From assembly GCA_964579305.1 (NCBI GenBank), contig CAZOGY010000005.1:1-64000 (forward strand): 64,000 nt of DNA, read 5' to 3'. The DNA comes from JBCBWG01 sp964579305 (GTDB lineage Bacteria > Pseudomonadota > Alphaproteobacteria > Rhizobiales > Hyphomicrobiaceae). The notes under the pieces are model-generated. The model made no database searches. It saw only the letters and a list, made by a program, of their open reading frames with translations, and was not told where the DNA came from. A program made the translations under genes and the position numbers. This document shows positions 9,077 through 18,245 of the stretch, piece after piece (position 1 is the stretch's first letter; each line of letters begins with the position of its first letter).

Positions 9077-9558
9077 AGTTGGCGTTCGCCATCGCCAGGT
9101 TCGGTCTCTGGTGGTGTCTTTTCCAGCCGACGCAAACGATCCTGAAATTTCCGCAGGATGTTTTCAAAGTAGTTGAGCGTTTCTTCAACTTGCTTTTCAG
9201 AGGGCAGGCTTAGTCCGGGTGCCTTGGGGCCGCTTGGCGTTTCAACGCGTGCCAGGGCGTCTTCCAATCTGCGAACGGTGGCTTTTAATGCCGCATTTTC
9301 TTGGCGCAGTGCGGCCAATTCCTTCGCTTGGGCCTGGGCCGTATCGGCCATAGCCTCGCAAGCCCAGTCATCTTCTGTCTTTTGGCAGAAGGCCATATCG
9401 CCGTTGCGGGTGTCGAGGCGAACAAAACCGCCGTCGGTCGGGCTCATTGTAAAGCGCCCCGCGCCGTCTTCACGTGCCTGGGCCGTGCCAGCGGCGGCGG
9501 CAATGGCGATTGTTACTGCAACGGCAAGGCCGCGCATGGCAGCGTTGTCGAACGTCAT
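9073..9558 (-). CDS. Hypothetical exported coiled-coil protein
   Basis: A 161-residue protein of unknown function. Residues 1-30 form a signal peptide (basic start, hydrophobic AVAVTIAIAAAAGTAQA, likely cleavage after AQA). A short domain with two cysteines follows (MAFCQKTEDDWACEA), then an alpha-helical coiled coil (about 70-105, KELAALRQENAALKATVRRL) and a charged C-terminal helix. Start ATG 9558 is supported by AAGAGAG upstream and by the signal peptide. I infer a periplasmic location; the two cysteines could form a disulfide. It is transcribed divergently from the PodJ-like gene. I do not recognise a named family. Confidence 0.8.
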   Translation of the reverse strand: MTFDNAAMRGLAVAVTIAIAAAAGTAQAREDGAGRFTMSPTDGGFVRLDTRNGDMAFCQKTEDDWACEAMADTAQAQAKELAALRQENAALKATVRRLEDALARVETPSGPKAPGLSLPSEKQVEETLNYFENILRKFQDRLRRLEKTPPETEPGDGERQL

Positions 9559-9934
9559 GGAACTCACTCTCTTGTTGTGTGGCAAGGGCGCTTGGCGTGC
9601 GCGCCCCATAATTGTGTTTGCGTAGCACGAAACTGCGGCAAAATGAAATCTGCCGTGATGACCCACTTACAGCGAGCAATGCGTCTCCCGTTTGCAAGTA
9701 TGCGCTGTATTGTTTGGTGCAAGCCCGCAAATACGCGAGATTGCCTCTTATAATTAACTCAAGTTTTACGGCTGCAGCCGATTTTGTTTGCGACGGTCTG
9801 ATTTCGTGCCGCGTTTGGGCCAATTCGAGGCGAGCTGAGCACGGAAACCGCGATTGATTTCCGAATTCGCCCGCGCTCACTCCACTCCAGGTTCGCAACA
9901 CGCTGCACAATGCCGGTTTCAAGGGGCGAAGGAA
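9559..9934. other. Divergent intergenic region
   Basis: These 376 bases separate the exported coiled-coil gene from the PodJ-like gene. An AT-rich patch with TATAAT at 9749-9754 could be a -10 element for the rightward gene, but no matching -35 is obvious. I see no gene. Confidence 0.4.
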
Positions 9935-12900
9935 ATGTCAGACGCTGAGTCTTCAAAGCAACAAGAGAATGAATTTGTCAACGTCCAGGCAAATCTGGGC
10001 GAAACGTACGCTTCTGCTGATACGTCCTTTGATGACGTTGCGGTTGCGACAAATGAATTGGATTTTCGCTCCGCGGAACTGACCGCCGCAGATCTAAGCG
10101 AAATGAAAGCGATGATCGCTGAATTGGCCGAGCATATTCGCAATGCTGATCGCCATAACTGCGAAGTCATGGCCGCTGTTCGCGATGATATTCGCGAATT
10201 GGGCGAAGTTGCTCGCCGGGCGCGCGCGGATGTTCCAGCACCATTGGCGCCAGCTCTTTCACGCGCCGAGGATGCGTTAGCGGAGTTGGCGTTGCTGGCT
10301 GGCCAATTGCAACCGGCAACTCACGCCGCGCAGCCGACGGTGGCACAAACCGAAACTGCCGAGATGCCAGCGGGGAAACTCACGTCGGGCGCTGGCTCAG
10401 CGGTTGATTTTGAAGGCGTCAGCGACGTGGCAGGCGCAAGCGATGTCGCCCGCGCGGCGCAATTGATGGACGTGGACGTTGCGGTCAATGAAGCGATTGA
10501 TCGGACGGACGGGGGCGCAGAGCCGGCGGATCTTCCGGCGGCAGGTGAATCCGGTGTGGTCCTGAATGATGCCGACGGCCGCGATGACGCAACGGAATTC
10601 CAGTCCGGATCTCAGACACCCTCTGGGGTGGCGGGCGATGTGTTGAAAACCGCTGACCATGACGGCGGATTTGGCAACGCGCCGGGTTTTGCAGTTGCGG
10701 CTTCGTTTGAGCCTGAAGCGGGCGAAGCAGTGTTCAACAGCGCGCCGGATTTCCAAGGCGACTTCGACGCGGGCCGTGCTGAGCGCGAAGCCAACGTCGC
10801 CGATCAGGGTGGCGATGCAGATCGCAACGATGAGCCGTCTTTCGCCACGGTCCCTTCAGAGGTGGGGTTGGCTGCCGGCGCTGCTCACGATGCTGACGAT
10901 GCCCAAGAGGTTCGCGACGCGCAATTTGCGTTGAATGAGACGCAAGAGGACGAAGCCGCCGACACCGATCCGATTGGCCCTGATACGCAGGCGTCCGATG
11001 AACTGGGCATCGTGCCGAACGACGCGCAGATCGCGCGCATCGTTTCATCGCTGGAAGCTTCGGGTCGCTTGGCTGATGCTGACATTGCATCGGACGCCGA
11101 CTTTGACGGCGAGACGGACTTTGCCGTCGAGACGGATTTCGGCGATGCGACCGACGGCGATGTTGAGATGCCTGCGCAGACCGTTTCCCTCGTTGACGCT
11201 GGCGATGACGTGAAATTGGAAGCCAACGAGCGCGATTGGCTGGATGCCCGTCTCAAGCAGATCGAGGCGCAGTTGCAGGCAGGACCATCGCAAGCGCACC
11301 TCTCGGTTTCACTTGATGCATTGACCGCGCGTGTGGGCGATCTCCAAAACAACTTTGAGACTGTGATTGCCGAACTTTCGACGGATCGCGATCAGCAGAC
11401 CCTTAGCGCGATCGAAGCCTCGCTGATTGATCTGGCCGGACAGGTTGCGCGCAGCCAAAACGACCTGGCGCGCCTGGACTCGATCGAAAAGGAAGTCGCA
11501 GCGCTTTCGGAACGGATGTCGCCCGAGCTTCTGTCTTCACTCATTGCGCCGCGTTCTGACAACGAAGACGCGTTCGGCTTTGCGGCGATGGGCGATCCGG
11601 CTCCGGTGGATTTCCAGGCCCTGGCCCAGGATGTGTCTGCGCGCGTTGCGGCGCAACTTTCCGCTGAGATGGCGATGCGCCCGAATGACGGCGCAGATCA
11701 CGACCAACTGCGCGAAATGATTGCTGAGCTGGTCGATAAGCAGCGCGACGGCGATGCAAGCACGAACGCTATGCTCGATACGCTGCAGCAGGCCATGATC
11801 CGCGTGCTTGACCGGATGGATGCGGTTGAGCAGGCGCAGCTTGCTCTCGTCGATCGCATGCAGTCGATGCCGCCGACGTTGCGGGATGCGGCGCGCGATG
11901 GCGAGACCGAGGCCAGCGATGCGGCGCATGACCGTTCGGCCTTGGAGGAAGCTCAGCGTGCGCTTCCGATCGCGGTTGGTCAGTCGTCGATGGCGGCGCG
12001 TGATTATGCGGCGCAGCCTGCGTCAGGGAGCCGATCTGGCGAGCCGATGCTTGCATTCGGCGGCGCGACCGAGGCGCGGTCCGGCGATGTTGCCGACGAC
12101 GCCGGCACCGAGCCGACGTTGCGGGCGGCACCGTCACAGGCGGGGTCTGCTGGTGACGCGGGACAAGCAGAAACCGAAACGCCGGCCGGCTCCATCCAGG
12201 ACGATCTCTTGGCAAAGCGTCGCGCGTTCAGCGAAGCCGCCCGTCGCGCTGCTGCCCGCGCCAGTGAACGTTCTCACGAAGCCGCGGCGAAAGCTGCTGC
12301 TAAGGCAGTTGGCAAGGACGATGACGGCGAGCGCAAACCGGCTGGCGGCCGCGTTAGCGTGTTGGGGGCGATCAATCCGGCTGGCGATGGGAACGGCATG
12401 GCCGCGGAGGCAGATACGGTTGCCGAGCCGCCGAAGAAGAAGCGTTCGCTGTTCAAGTTCTGGGCCTCCGGCATCATCCTGGCGGCAGTTGCGCTTGGGA
12501 CAAGCCGCTTGGTCCTGGTGTTGCACGAGCGTGCCAATGAGGCACCGGTGACGGTGGTCGCTGGCGCCGACAGTGCCAAGGCCGTGACCAGCGCGGATAC
12601 GGCTGAACCGGGTCCGGACGCTCACAACGGGGCAACTGCGCAGGCGGGTGAACCAAGCTTTTCAGACGCCACAGGCGACGCGGACGCCACGCAGACGGCC
12701 GACGCAGGATCCAGCGAGGTTCCGCAACGCGCGACATTAACGCCGCGGGACGGTGGCGTTCTGAATGACGAAGACGCCGAAGCGCCGCCGGCTGCCATTG
12801 GTCCGGCTTCGCTGCGCACGGCGGCGATCAACGGTTCAGCGTCGGCGCAATTTGAGATTGGGACACGGTTTGCCGAAGGCCGTGGTGTGGCCCAGGACTT

Positions 12901-13438
12901 TGCCAAGGCCGCAGCTTGGTATCGCAAGGCGGCCGCTGCGGGCTTTGCGCTTGCTCAGTATCGGATCGCCACGCTTTATGAGCGCGGAATGGGTGTTTCG
13001 GCCGACGTGCGACAGGCCAAAATGTGGTATGCGCGCGCTGCGGTGCAGGGCAACGTGAAGGCCATGCACAACCTTGCCGTGATCACGGCTGGCACGGTCG
13101 CCGGTCCACGCGATTACAAGACCGCGGCGACGTGGTTCCGCAAGGCTGCCGATTTCGGATTGGCGGACAGTCAGTACAACCTGGCAATCCTCCACCAAAA
13201 TGGTCTTGGCGTCGACAAAGACCTAAGCGAAGCCTACCGTTGGTTCGCGCTTGCCGGCAAAAGCGGCGACAAGGAAGCTGCACGCATCAAGACGGCCATC
13301 GGCGCAAGCTTGTCGGATGAAAAGCGCGCTGCGATCGACGCTCAGGTGGCCATCTGGCAGCCGAAGCGCTACGAGCGTTCCGTCAACGATGCGGGGTATG
13401 CTGGCCAGCTCTGGAAATCCGAGGGCGGCAAGGTCTAG
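9935..13438 (+). CDS. PodJ-like polar localization protein with Sel1 repeats
   Basis: A 1167-residue protein with the architecture of alphaproteobacterial PodJ-type polarity factors: a long cytoplasmic N-terminal part, one transmembrane helix (about 837-858, FWASGIILAAVALGTSRLVL), a periplasmic linker and four C-terminal Sel1-like repeats (about 970-1125; FEIGTRFAEGRGVAQDFAKA is the first). The segment from about 100 to 430 is extremely acidic and Ala-rich, while 430-650 is helical and coiled-coil-like. A Lys/Arg/Ala-rich stretch (about 750-810) precedes the helix. Start ATG 9935 has CGAAGGA upstream. PodJ organises the cell pole and flagellar or holdfast development in Caulobacter; assignment here rests on layout, and sequence identity in the acidic region cannot be judged. 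Confidence 0.8.
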   Translation: MSDAESSKQQENEFVNVQANLGETYASADTSFDDVAVATNELDFRSAELTAADLSEMKAMIAELAEHIRNADRHNCEVMAAVRDDIRELGEVARRARADVPAPLAPALSRAEDALAELALLAGQLQPATHAAQPTVAQTETAEMPAGKLTSGAGSAVDFEGVSDVAGASDVARAAQLMDVDVAVNEAIDRTDGGAEPADLPAAGESGVVLNDADGRDDATEFQSGSQTPSGVAGDVLKTADHDGGFGNAPGFAVAASFEPEAGEAVFNSAPDFQGDFDAGRAEREANVADQGGDADRNDEPSFATVPSEVGLAAGAAHDADDAQEVRDAQFALNETQEDEAADTDPIGPDTQASDELGIVPNDAQIARIVSSLEASGRLADADIASDADFDGETDFAVETDFGDATDGDVEMPAQTVSLVDAGDDVKLEANERDWLDARLKQIEAQLQAGPSQAHLSVSLDALTARVGDLQNNFETVIAELSTDRDQQTLSAIEASLIDLAGQVARSQNDLARLDSIEKEVAALSERMSPELLSSLIAPRSDNEDAFGFAAMGDPAPVDFQALAQDVSARVAAQLSAEMAMRPNDGADHDQLREMIAELVDKQRDGDASTNAMLDTLQQAMIRVLDRMDAVEQAQLALVDRMQSMPPTLRDAARDGETEASDAAHDRSALEEAQRALPIAVGQSSMAARDYAAQPASGSRSGEPMLAFGGATEARSGDVADDAGTEPTLRAAPSQAGSAGDAGQAETETPAGSIQDDLLAKRRAFSEAARRAAARASERSHEAAAKAAAKAVGKDDDGERKPAGGRVSVLGAINPAGDGNGMAAEADTVAEPPKKKRSLFKFWASGIILAAVALGTSRLVLVLHERANEAPVTVVAGADSAKAVTSADTAEPGPDAHNGATAQAGEPSFSDATGDADATQTADAGSSEVPQRATLTPRDGGVLNDEDAEAPPAAIGPASLRTAAINGSASAQFEIGTRFAEGRGVAQDFAKAAAWYRKAAAAGFALAQYRIATLYERGMGVSADVRQAKMWYARAAVQGNVKAMHNLAVITAGTVAGPRDYKTAATWFRKAADFGLADSQYNLAILHQNGLGVDKDLSEAYRWFALAGKSGDKEAARIKTAIGASLSDEKRAAIDAQVAIWQPKRYERSVNDAGYAGQLWKSEGGKV

Positions 13439-13915
13439 CGCTAAAATCGATCGTACGGCGTCGCTTCGCGAGGCCTGGATCGGTTGAAATTGCTCTATTT
13501 CTGAGATGATAGAGTATGATTATCCGACCACTGGACTGTGACTGCGGTTACATGTGGTCGGATTATGCTGCGGCACCTTCCAGCGACATTTGCGCGGGTC
13601 GCGACCGAGTGACGCGCGTACAAGAGCGATAACGCGACGCGGGGCTGATTTATCAGGTCCCGCGTTCTACGTTTGGCTGGGCTGCTGAGAAAGGCGTTGA
13701 CCCTATCGCCGGGGGCAGCGTACCCGACCGCAAGACGCGCGTGTGGGATTGTCGCAAGTCCGCCGGTCCGCGGTCGTTGCGCTGATGTGTGAATGCGGCC
13801 GCTTTGGTCTGGCAGGTGCACGATGGTCGCGAGCGCGGCGGTCTCAGAATGCGGCGCGGACAATGCGGCGCGGACAGTGTCTCCGGCGGAGCGGAACGGC
13901 GAACGGTCAGAACGC
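13439..13915. other. Intergenic region with repeat family B
   Basis: These 477 bases follow the PodJ-like gene. The first 130 bases are a family B repeat. The rest shows no convincing gene or promoter; an in-frame extension of the downstream permease reaches into it but looks non-coding. Confidence 0.5.
13441..13570. repeat. Intergenic repeat family B, copy 2
   Basis: The first half ends in ATTGCTCTATTTCTGAGATG, and the second half contains ATAGAGTAT, CCGACCACTGGACTGTGACTG and TCGGATTATGCTG. It parallels the copies at 25448 and 60839 almost base for base in the second half, with a more diverged first half. Confidence 0.75.
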
Positions 13916-14848
13916 ATGAACTTTTATCTCCCGATCGCCGAGATGTCCGTCAATGTGCTGATCTTTCTTGGCATGGGCGCCGCCGTCGGCTTTTTGTCCG
14001 GTCTGTTCGGCGTTGGCGGCGGCTTCCTGATGACGCCGCTTTTGATTTTCACTGGTATTCCGTCCACCGTTGCCGTCGGCACGGGGGCCGTGCAGGTGTT
14101 GTCATCGTCCGTTTCGGGTGCTTTGGCGCAATGGCGCCGTCAAAACGTCGACGTCAAAATGGGCGTCGTTCTGATGGCCGGCGGTGTTGTCGGTTCCGCG
14201 ATCGGGGTGCAATTCGTTCGCTTTCTGCGTGAAGTCGGCCAATTCGATTTTTTCCTGGCGCTCTCTTACGTGACGTTTCTTGGAATCGTTGGCGCCTTGA
14301 TGATGATTGAAAGCATCAACACGTTGCGCAAGAGCGGGCACGGCGATCCGACGTCGATGCGCAGGCCGGGCCAGCATAATTGGATCCATGGCCTACCGTT
14401 CAAGATGCGGTTTCATCGCTGCAAGCTCTATATCAGCGCTATTCCGCCGATCACGATCGGCGCTGTCGTCGGGTTTTTATCCGCGATTATGGGGGTCGGC
14501 GGGGGATTTATTATGGTCCCGGCGATGATTTATCTGTTGCGCGTGCCCACAAAGGTCGTGGTTGGGACTTCGCTGTTCCAGATCGTATTCATTTCGGCAA
14601 TTGTTACGGTTATGCACGCGGTTCAGAACTATGCTGTCGATGTCGTTCTCGGCCTCATTTTGATGGTCAGCGGCGTCATCGGCGCTCAGTTCGGGGCCGT
14701 TGCCGGCGAACGTTTGCGTGGTGAACAATTGCGCTTTCTGCTGGCGGCACTTGTTCTACTCGTGTGCGTACGGATGGCGTGGGGGCTGGTTGCCCCGCCC
14801 GATGAGCTTTATTCCATTACATCGCAACTGAGTGGTGGCCATGGCTGA
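13916..14848 (+). CDS. TSUP-family (TauE/SafE) membrane permease
   Basis: A 310-residue inner-membrane protein of the TauE/SafE (TSUP) family, implicated in export or uptake of sulfite, sulfonates and other sulfur anions. It shows the family's two homologous halves, each with a glycine-rich motif: GFLSGLFGVGGGFLMTPLLI in the first half and GFLSAIMGVGGGFIMVPAMI in the second. About eight transmembrane helices are expected, with a polar loop near 130-170. ATG 13916 is chosen because MNFYLPIAEMSVNVLIFLGM looks like the true N-terminus. Its end overlaps the start of the TIGR02186 gene, indicating translational coupling. Substrate is not determinable. Confidence 0.93.
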   Translation: MNFYLPIAEMSVNVLIFLGMGAAVGFLSGLFGVGGGFLMTPLLIFTGIPSTVAVGTGAVQVLSSSVSGALAQWRRQNVDVKMGVVLMAGGVVGSAIGVQFVRFLREVGQFDFFLALSYVTFLGIVGALMMIESINTLRKSGHGDPTSMRRPGQHNWIHGLPFKMRFHRCKLYISAIPPITIGAVVGFLSAIMGVGGGFIMVPAMIYLLRVPTKVVVGTSLFQIVFISAIVTVMHAVQNYAVDVVLGLILMVSGVIGAQFGAVAGERLRGEQLRFLLAALVLLVCVRMAWGLVAPPDELYSITSQLSGGHG

Positions 14849-15896
14849 TCCGCTCCAAGTCATCGTGGCCTCCCTGGCGCTGGTGCTGGTTTCGTTTGCC
14901 GCCGCGGGCCCTGCCTGGTCGCAGGTGGCCGTGCCCGGTGGCGTACTAGAGCAGCAAGCTGATCCGCAGCGCCCGCCGCAAGCCTCATCCGGCGGGCCAT
15001 CGTGGACGCCGAATGTCCAAGCGTCGCCGCAATCGGGCGCCGCGCGCGCACCCGACGCCGGCCAGGGTGCCGGTCAGCAAGGCTCCTCAGCGCCGGCGCA
15101 AGGTGGCGTTGATCGCGGCCAGCCTCAAAGGCCCGCGCCAGAGCCATCGCGGGCACAGGCTGGCGCGCCACGGAGCGAAAAGGTCGAAGCGGACGTGTCA
15201 ACGCGCAGTGTCGCGATTACGTCGAGTTTCACCGGTGTCGAGATCATCGTGTTCGGCGCGATTACGAACGCCGATGCGGCCGTGGCTGACGCTGGCGATT
15301 ATGACGTGGTGGTCATTCTCGAAGGCGCCGCGCAGCAGCATATCGCCCGGCGAAAATCCCGGGTCGCGGGGATTTGGGTCAATACGCAGTCGGTGACGTT
15401 TGATGCGGTTCCTAGTTACTATGCGATTTACGCGACGCGGCCGCTCGATGAGATCGCCGATCCGTTTACGTTGCGCCAGAACGATATCGGGTTTGAACGT
15501 ATTCGCCTGCGGCCTGTGCGGGGCTGGGAGACCGGGCTTTCTGCTGGCGGGCTGTCTGATTTCCGGCAGGCCGTGATCCGGCTTAAGCAGCGAGAGCGGC
15601 TGTATATCCAGGATGAGTACGGTGTGAACTTCGTCGGCCTGTCATTGTTCCGCGCCGCTGTTGATTTGCCAGCAAATGTGCCGGTCGGGCCTTTGAAGGC
15701 GCGCGTGCATCTGTTTCGCAGGGGCGCGTTGCTCGATACATTCAGGACCGTGGTGCGTTTGGAGCGGCAAGGGCTTGAGCGTTGGCTTTATGCGTTCGCT
15801 TTTCAATTGCCCATGCTGTATGGCATGTTTGCGGTTCTGATTGCTGTTGCAGCCGGTCTTATTGCGTCTGCGTTTGTTGTACGCATGGGCAGGTAA
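14841..15896 (+). CDS. TIGR02186-family TSUP-associated transmembrane protein
   Basis: A 351-residue membrane-anchored protein. It begins with a signal peptide or anchor (ATG 14841; VIVASLALVLVSFAAAGPAW), then a long Pro/Gln/Ala-rich linker (about 25-110). The conserved domain (about 115-315) starts near STRSVAITSSFTGVEIIVFG and includes DYDVVVILEGA and a C-terminal region with FRTVVRLERQG. A single transmembrane helix closes the protein (about 320-345). TIGR02186 proteins are found almost exclusively next to TSUP permeases in alphaproteobacteria, as here. The bulk is probably periplasmic. Two in-frame GTG codons at 14832 and 14835 are alternative starts. Function unknown. Confidence 0.87.
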   Translation: MADPLQVIVASLALVLVSFAAAGPAWSQVAVPGGVLEQQADPQRPPQASSGGPSWTPNVQASPQSGAARAPDAGQGAGQQGSSAPAQGGVDRGQPQRPAPEPSRAQAGAPRSEKVEADVSTRSVAITSSFTGVEIIVFGAITNADAAVADAGDYDVVVILEGAAQQHIARRKSRVAGIWVNTQSVTFDAVPSYYAIYATRPLDEIADPFTLRQNDIGFERIRLRPVRGWETGLSAGGLSDFRQAVIRLKQRERLYIQDEYGVNFVGLSLFRAAVDLPANVPVGPLKARVHLFRRGALLDTFRTVVRLERQGLERWLYAFAFQLPMLYGMFAVLIAVAAGLIASAFVVRMGR

Positions 15897-16022
15897 TCTG
15901 CCCTCCCCCCTCCGCGCCATGGGTTTGGCGGTGGCCCAACTTAATCTTGCTGCGTGCATGTCGCGTCGTGTCGGATCTGATTGTTCAGGTCGCAAGCGAG
16001 CCTTTCATCACTGCGATGCGGT

Positions 16023-17450
16023 TCAATCGCGCGCAGGCGCATGCGGAAACAAGCGCTTTTCGATGATCGGGTAACGCAAGCCAAGTGCAATGGCGCGGAC
16101 GACGAAAAAGACGAAAAGCGCAAGCCAAAGTCCGTGGTTTCCGTAAATCGGTTTGAGTGTGAAAACCGCGGCCAGATAGAACACAAGGCTCAGAAGCATC
16201 ATGTTGCGCATCTCGACCGATTGCGTGGCGCCGATGAATACACCGTCAAGCTGGAAACACCACACGCCAATAATCGGTAACAGCGCAGCGTAGATCAGGA
16301 ACGTTCGGGCCTGCTCGCGAACACCTTCGTTCGTTGTGGCAAAATCGATCATCGCTGGGCCGGCCACGAGCATGACCAAGGTCATGGCCAGCGCGGCGAC
16401 GGCGGCCCAGAGCGTGGAACGGGCCACGGTTTGGTGAAAGCCGCTTTTGCTGCGGGCACCGACGCTATGGCCGACGAGGCTTTCTGCGGCGAATGCGAAA
16501 CCGTCAAGCATGTAAACGCAGATCATGGCCATCGAAAACAGCAGCGCGTTCGTTGCAAGCGTCATGTCGCCAGCGCGCGCGCCTTGAGCGTGGAACAACG
16601 CAAACGCGAACAGCAGGCACGCCGTGCGGATCATGATGTCGCGGTTAAGCGCAAAGGTGCGCAAAGCTGCCGCCGGATCGAGGATGCGGGCCCGATCGGC
16701 GCGGGCATCGCGTGCTTTGAGGTCGCGAAATGCGATCACGAAACCGGCAGCGGCGGCCACCACTTCGGCAATCAAGACGGCGAAGCCTACGCCGGCCACC
16801 CCCATATCAAAGTACATTACGAAGACCACGGCGAGCACGATATTGACGATGTTTAGGAGGATCTGAAGCCAGAACGCGACGCTTGCGCGGCCGAGGCCGA
16901 TAAACCAGCCAACCAATGCAAAGTTCGCAAGTGCGGCGGGCGCGCCCCAAATGCGAATGGTGAAATAGGTCAGCGCCGCGTCGGTCGCACCTGGCGACGT
17001 TCCCATGGCCCAGAGCGCAAACGGGCCAATGAAGGCTTGCAGGGCCACAAGCGCGAGCCCGGCAACGGCTGCGACAATCATCGCGCGCCAAAGGTTTGCA
17101 GCGATTTCAGGGGTGTCGCCGGCGCCTGCAGCCTGCGCGGTCAGGCCCGTCGTCCCCATCCGCAGAAAGCCGAAAATCCAGTAGATGTAGTTGAAGACAT
17201 TCGATGCGATTGCGACGCCGCCCATCAGCGTTTCGGAACCCAGACGCCCGATCACAACGGTGTCGGCATAGCCAACCAGCGGTGTCGTGGCATTCGACAG
17301 CGTGATCGGCAACGCGATTGCCAGCACTTCCAGGTGGCTGTATGTGCGCTGCGACTTGATGACCGTTGGCGTGTCGCTGTCGAAACGATGGTCAGGCTCG
17401 ATGCCGGTGTCGTGGACGGAGGCTGGCGCCTTGGGCGTGGACTTGGTCAT
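16023..17450 (-). CDS. MATE-family efflux transporter
   Basis: A 475-residue inner-membrane antiporter of the MATE/DinF type with about 12 hydrophobic helices. Characteristic features are the early segment LAIALPITLSNATTPLVGYADTVV followed by IGRLGS, the equivalent second-half helix pair, and the late LPIIGVWCFQLDGVFIGATQ motif. MATE proteins export drugs or metabolites in exchange for sodium or protons; this DinF-like branch is common in Rhizobiales. ATG 17450 is preferred over the TTG at 17462. The gene follows the DUF6460 gene closely, so the two are likely cotranscribed. Confidence 0.93.
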   Translation of the reverse strand: MTKSTPKAPASVHDTGIEPDHRFDSDTPTVIKSQRTYSHLEVLAIALPITLSNATTPLVGYADTVVIGRLGSETLMGGVAIASNVFNYIYWIFGFLRMGTTGLTAQAAGAGDTPEIAANLWRAMIVAAVAGLALVALQAFIGPFALWAMGTSPGATDAALTYFTIRIWGAPAALANFALVGWFIGLGRASVAFWLQILLNIVNIVLAVVFVMYFDMGVAGVGFAVLIAEVVAAAAGFVIAFRDLKARDARADRARILDPAAALRTFALNRDIMIRTACLLFAFALFHAQGARAGDMTLATNALLFSMAMICVYMLDGFAFAAESLVGHSVGARSKSGFHQTVARSTLWAAVAALAMTLVMLVAGPAMIDFATTNEGVREQARTFLIYAALLPIIGVWCFQLDGVFIGATQSVEMRNMMLLSLVFYLAAVFTLKPIYGNHGLWLALFVFFVVRAIALGLRYPIIEKRLFPHAPARD

Positions 17451-17458
17451 TCCCGGCT

Positions 17459-17755
17459 TCAAACTTTATCGCCGGCATCAGTGTCACGGCTGCGACCGCC
17501 GAGCCCTGAAAGGATGCGGGTCAGCAGCCAGATTGGAATAACCACCACGGCGCCGAGCAACAGATAATCGAATACCGAGCCGAGCGCGTCGAAGCCAAGA
17601 TTGTAAAGCCGCGTGATGAAGAGCTGCAGCCGATAGACAATGTTGTCCGGCGTGATGCCGAACGCGGACAAGACGATCCCGACGACAATCGAAATCAGCA
17701 CCAGTCTGATCACAACGGCAAGCGGGTTGCCGCCAAAGATCTGCTTCAAGTTCAT
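17459..17755 (-). CDS. DUF6460 small membrane protein
   Basis: A 98-residue protein with two hydrophobic helices (about 15-35 and 64-83). The motif NPLAVVIRLVLISIVVGIVL near the start and LGSVFDYLLLGAVVVIPIWL near the end match my recollection of DUF6460 proteins of alphaproteobacteria. Function is unknown. GAAGGG lies upstream of the ATG. It precedes the MATE gene, with an 8-base gap to that gene's ATG. Confidence 0.78.
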   Translation of the reverse strand: MNLKQIFGGNPLAVVIRLVLISIVVGIVLSAFGITPDNIVYRLQLFITRLYNLGFDALGSVFDYLLLGAVVVIPIWLLTRILSGLGGRSRDTDAGDKV

Positions 17756-18245
17756 GGTTTGGACCCTTCGGTCGGCAGGTGTGGCAAAGGCCGCGCGGTT
17801 CGGATTGCCCTTCGCCTACCGTGCTAAGCGATCCTGCCGGTCACGTCGAGCCGACAGGCGCTTAGGCTGAACTGGATAACCACTGAACGGCGTTTGATTT
17901 CCATCCATCCGGTCGCCAGTCGTCAGCGTTGCGATCGGGTGGGCGCTAGGCGAGGTGAGCAACGAGAGTTGATGGCTGCCATGTCCGGGGACGGCGAGCG
18001 CGAGCAGAAAGGGAGAACCTCTGGCGGTGGGGCGTGTGCGCCGGCGCGCAAACGGGCTGTGCAGGGCAAGCCGGCGCGCACCGCGCCAGCCAAGAGCAAA
18101 NNNNNNNNNNNNNNNNNNNNNNNNNNNNNNNNNNNNNNNNNNNNNNNNNNNNNNNNNNNNNNNNNNNNNNNNNNNNNNNNNNNNNNNNNNNNNNNNNNNN
18201 GCCAAGCCTGCGGCCAAGGCTAAGCGTAATCCCCGCCCGGGCAAA
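17756..18245. other. Intergenic or leader region interrupted by an assembly gap
   Basis: About 490 bases lie between the divergent DUF6460 and helicase genes. The right half encodes, in frame with the helicase, an Ala/Lys/Pro-rich stretch on both sides of the N run. This may be a poorly conserved basic N-terminal extension of the helicase or simply leader sequence. No other gene is visible. Confidence 0.4.
18101..18200. other. Assembly gap (100 N)
   Basis: Exactly 100 N, a placeholder of unknown true length. Flanking bases are low-complexity and GC-rich, and translate to Ala/Lys/Pro-rich peptide. Reading frame across the gap is not reliable. Confidence 0.95.

Noticed and set aside
18027..18245. 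Helicase N-terminal extension starting at GTG 18027
   Set aside because: It depends on the arbitrary 100-N spacer preserving frame, and the helicase already reaches more than family length from 18246.
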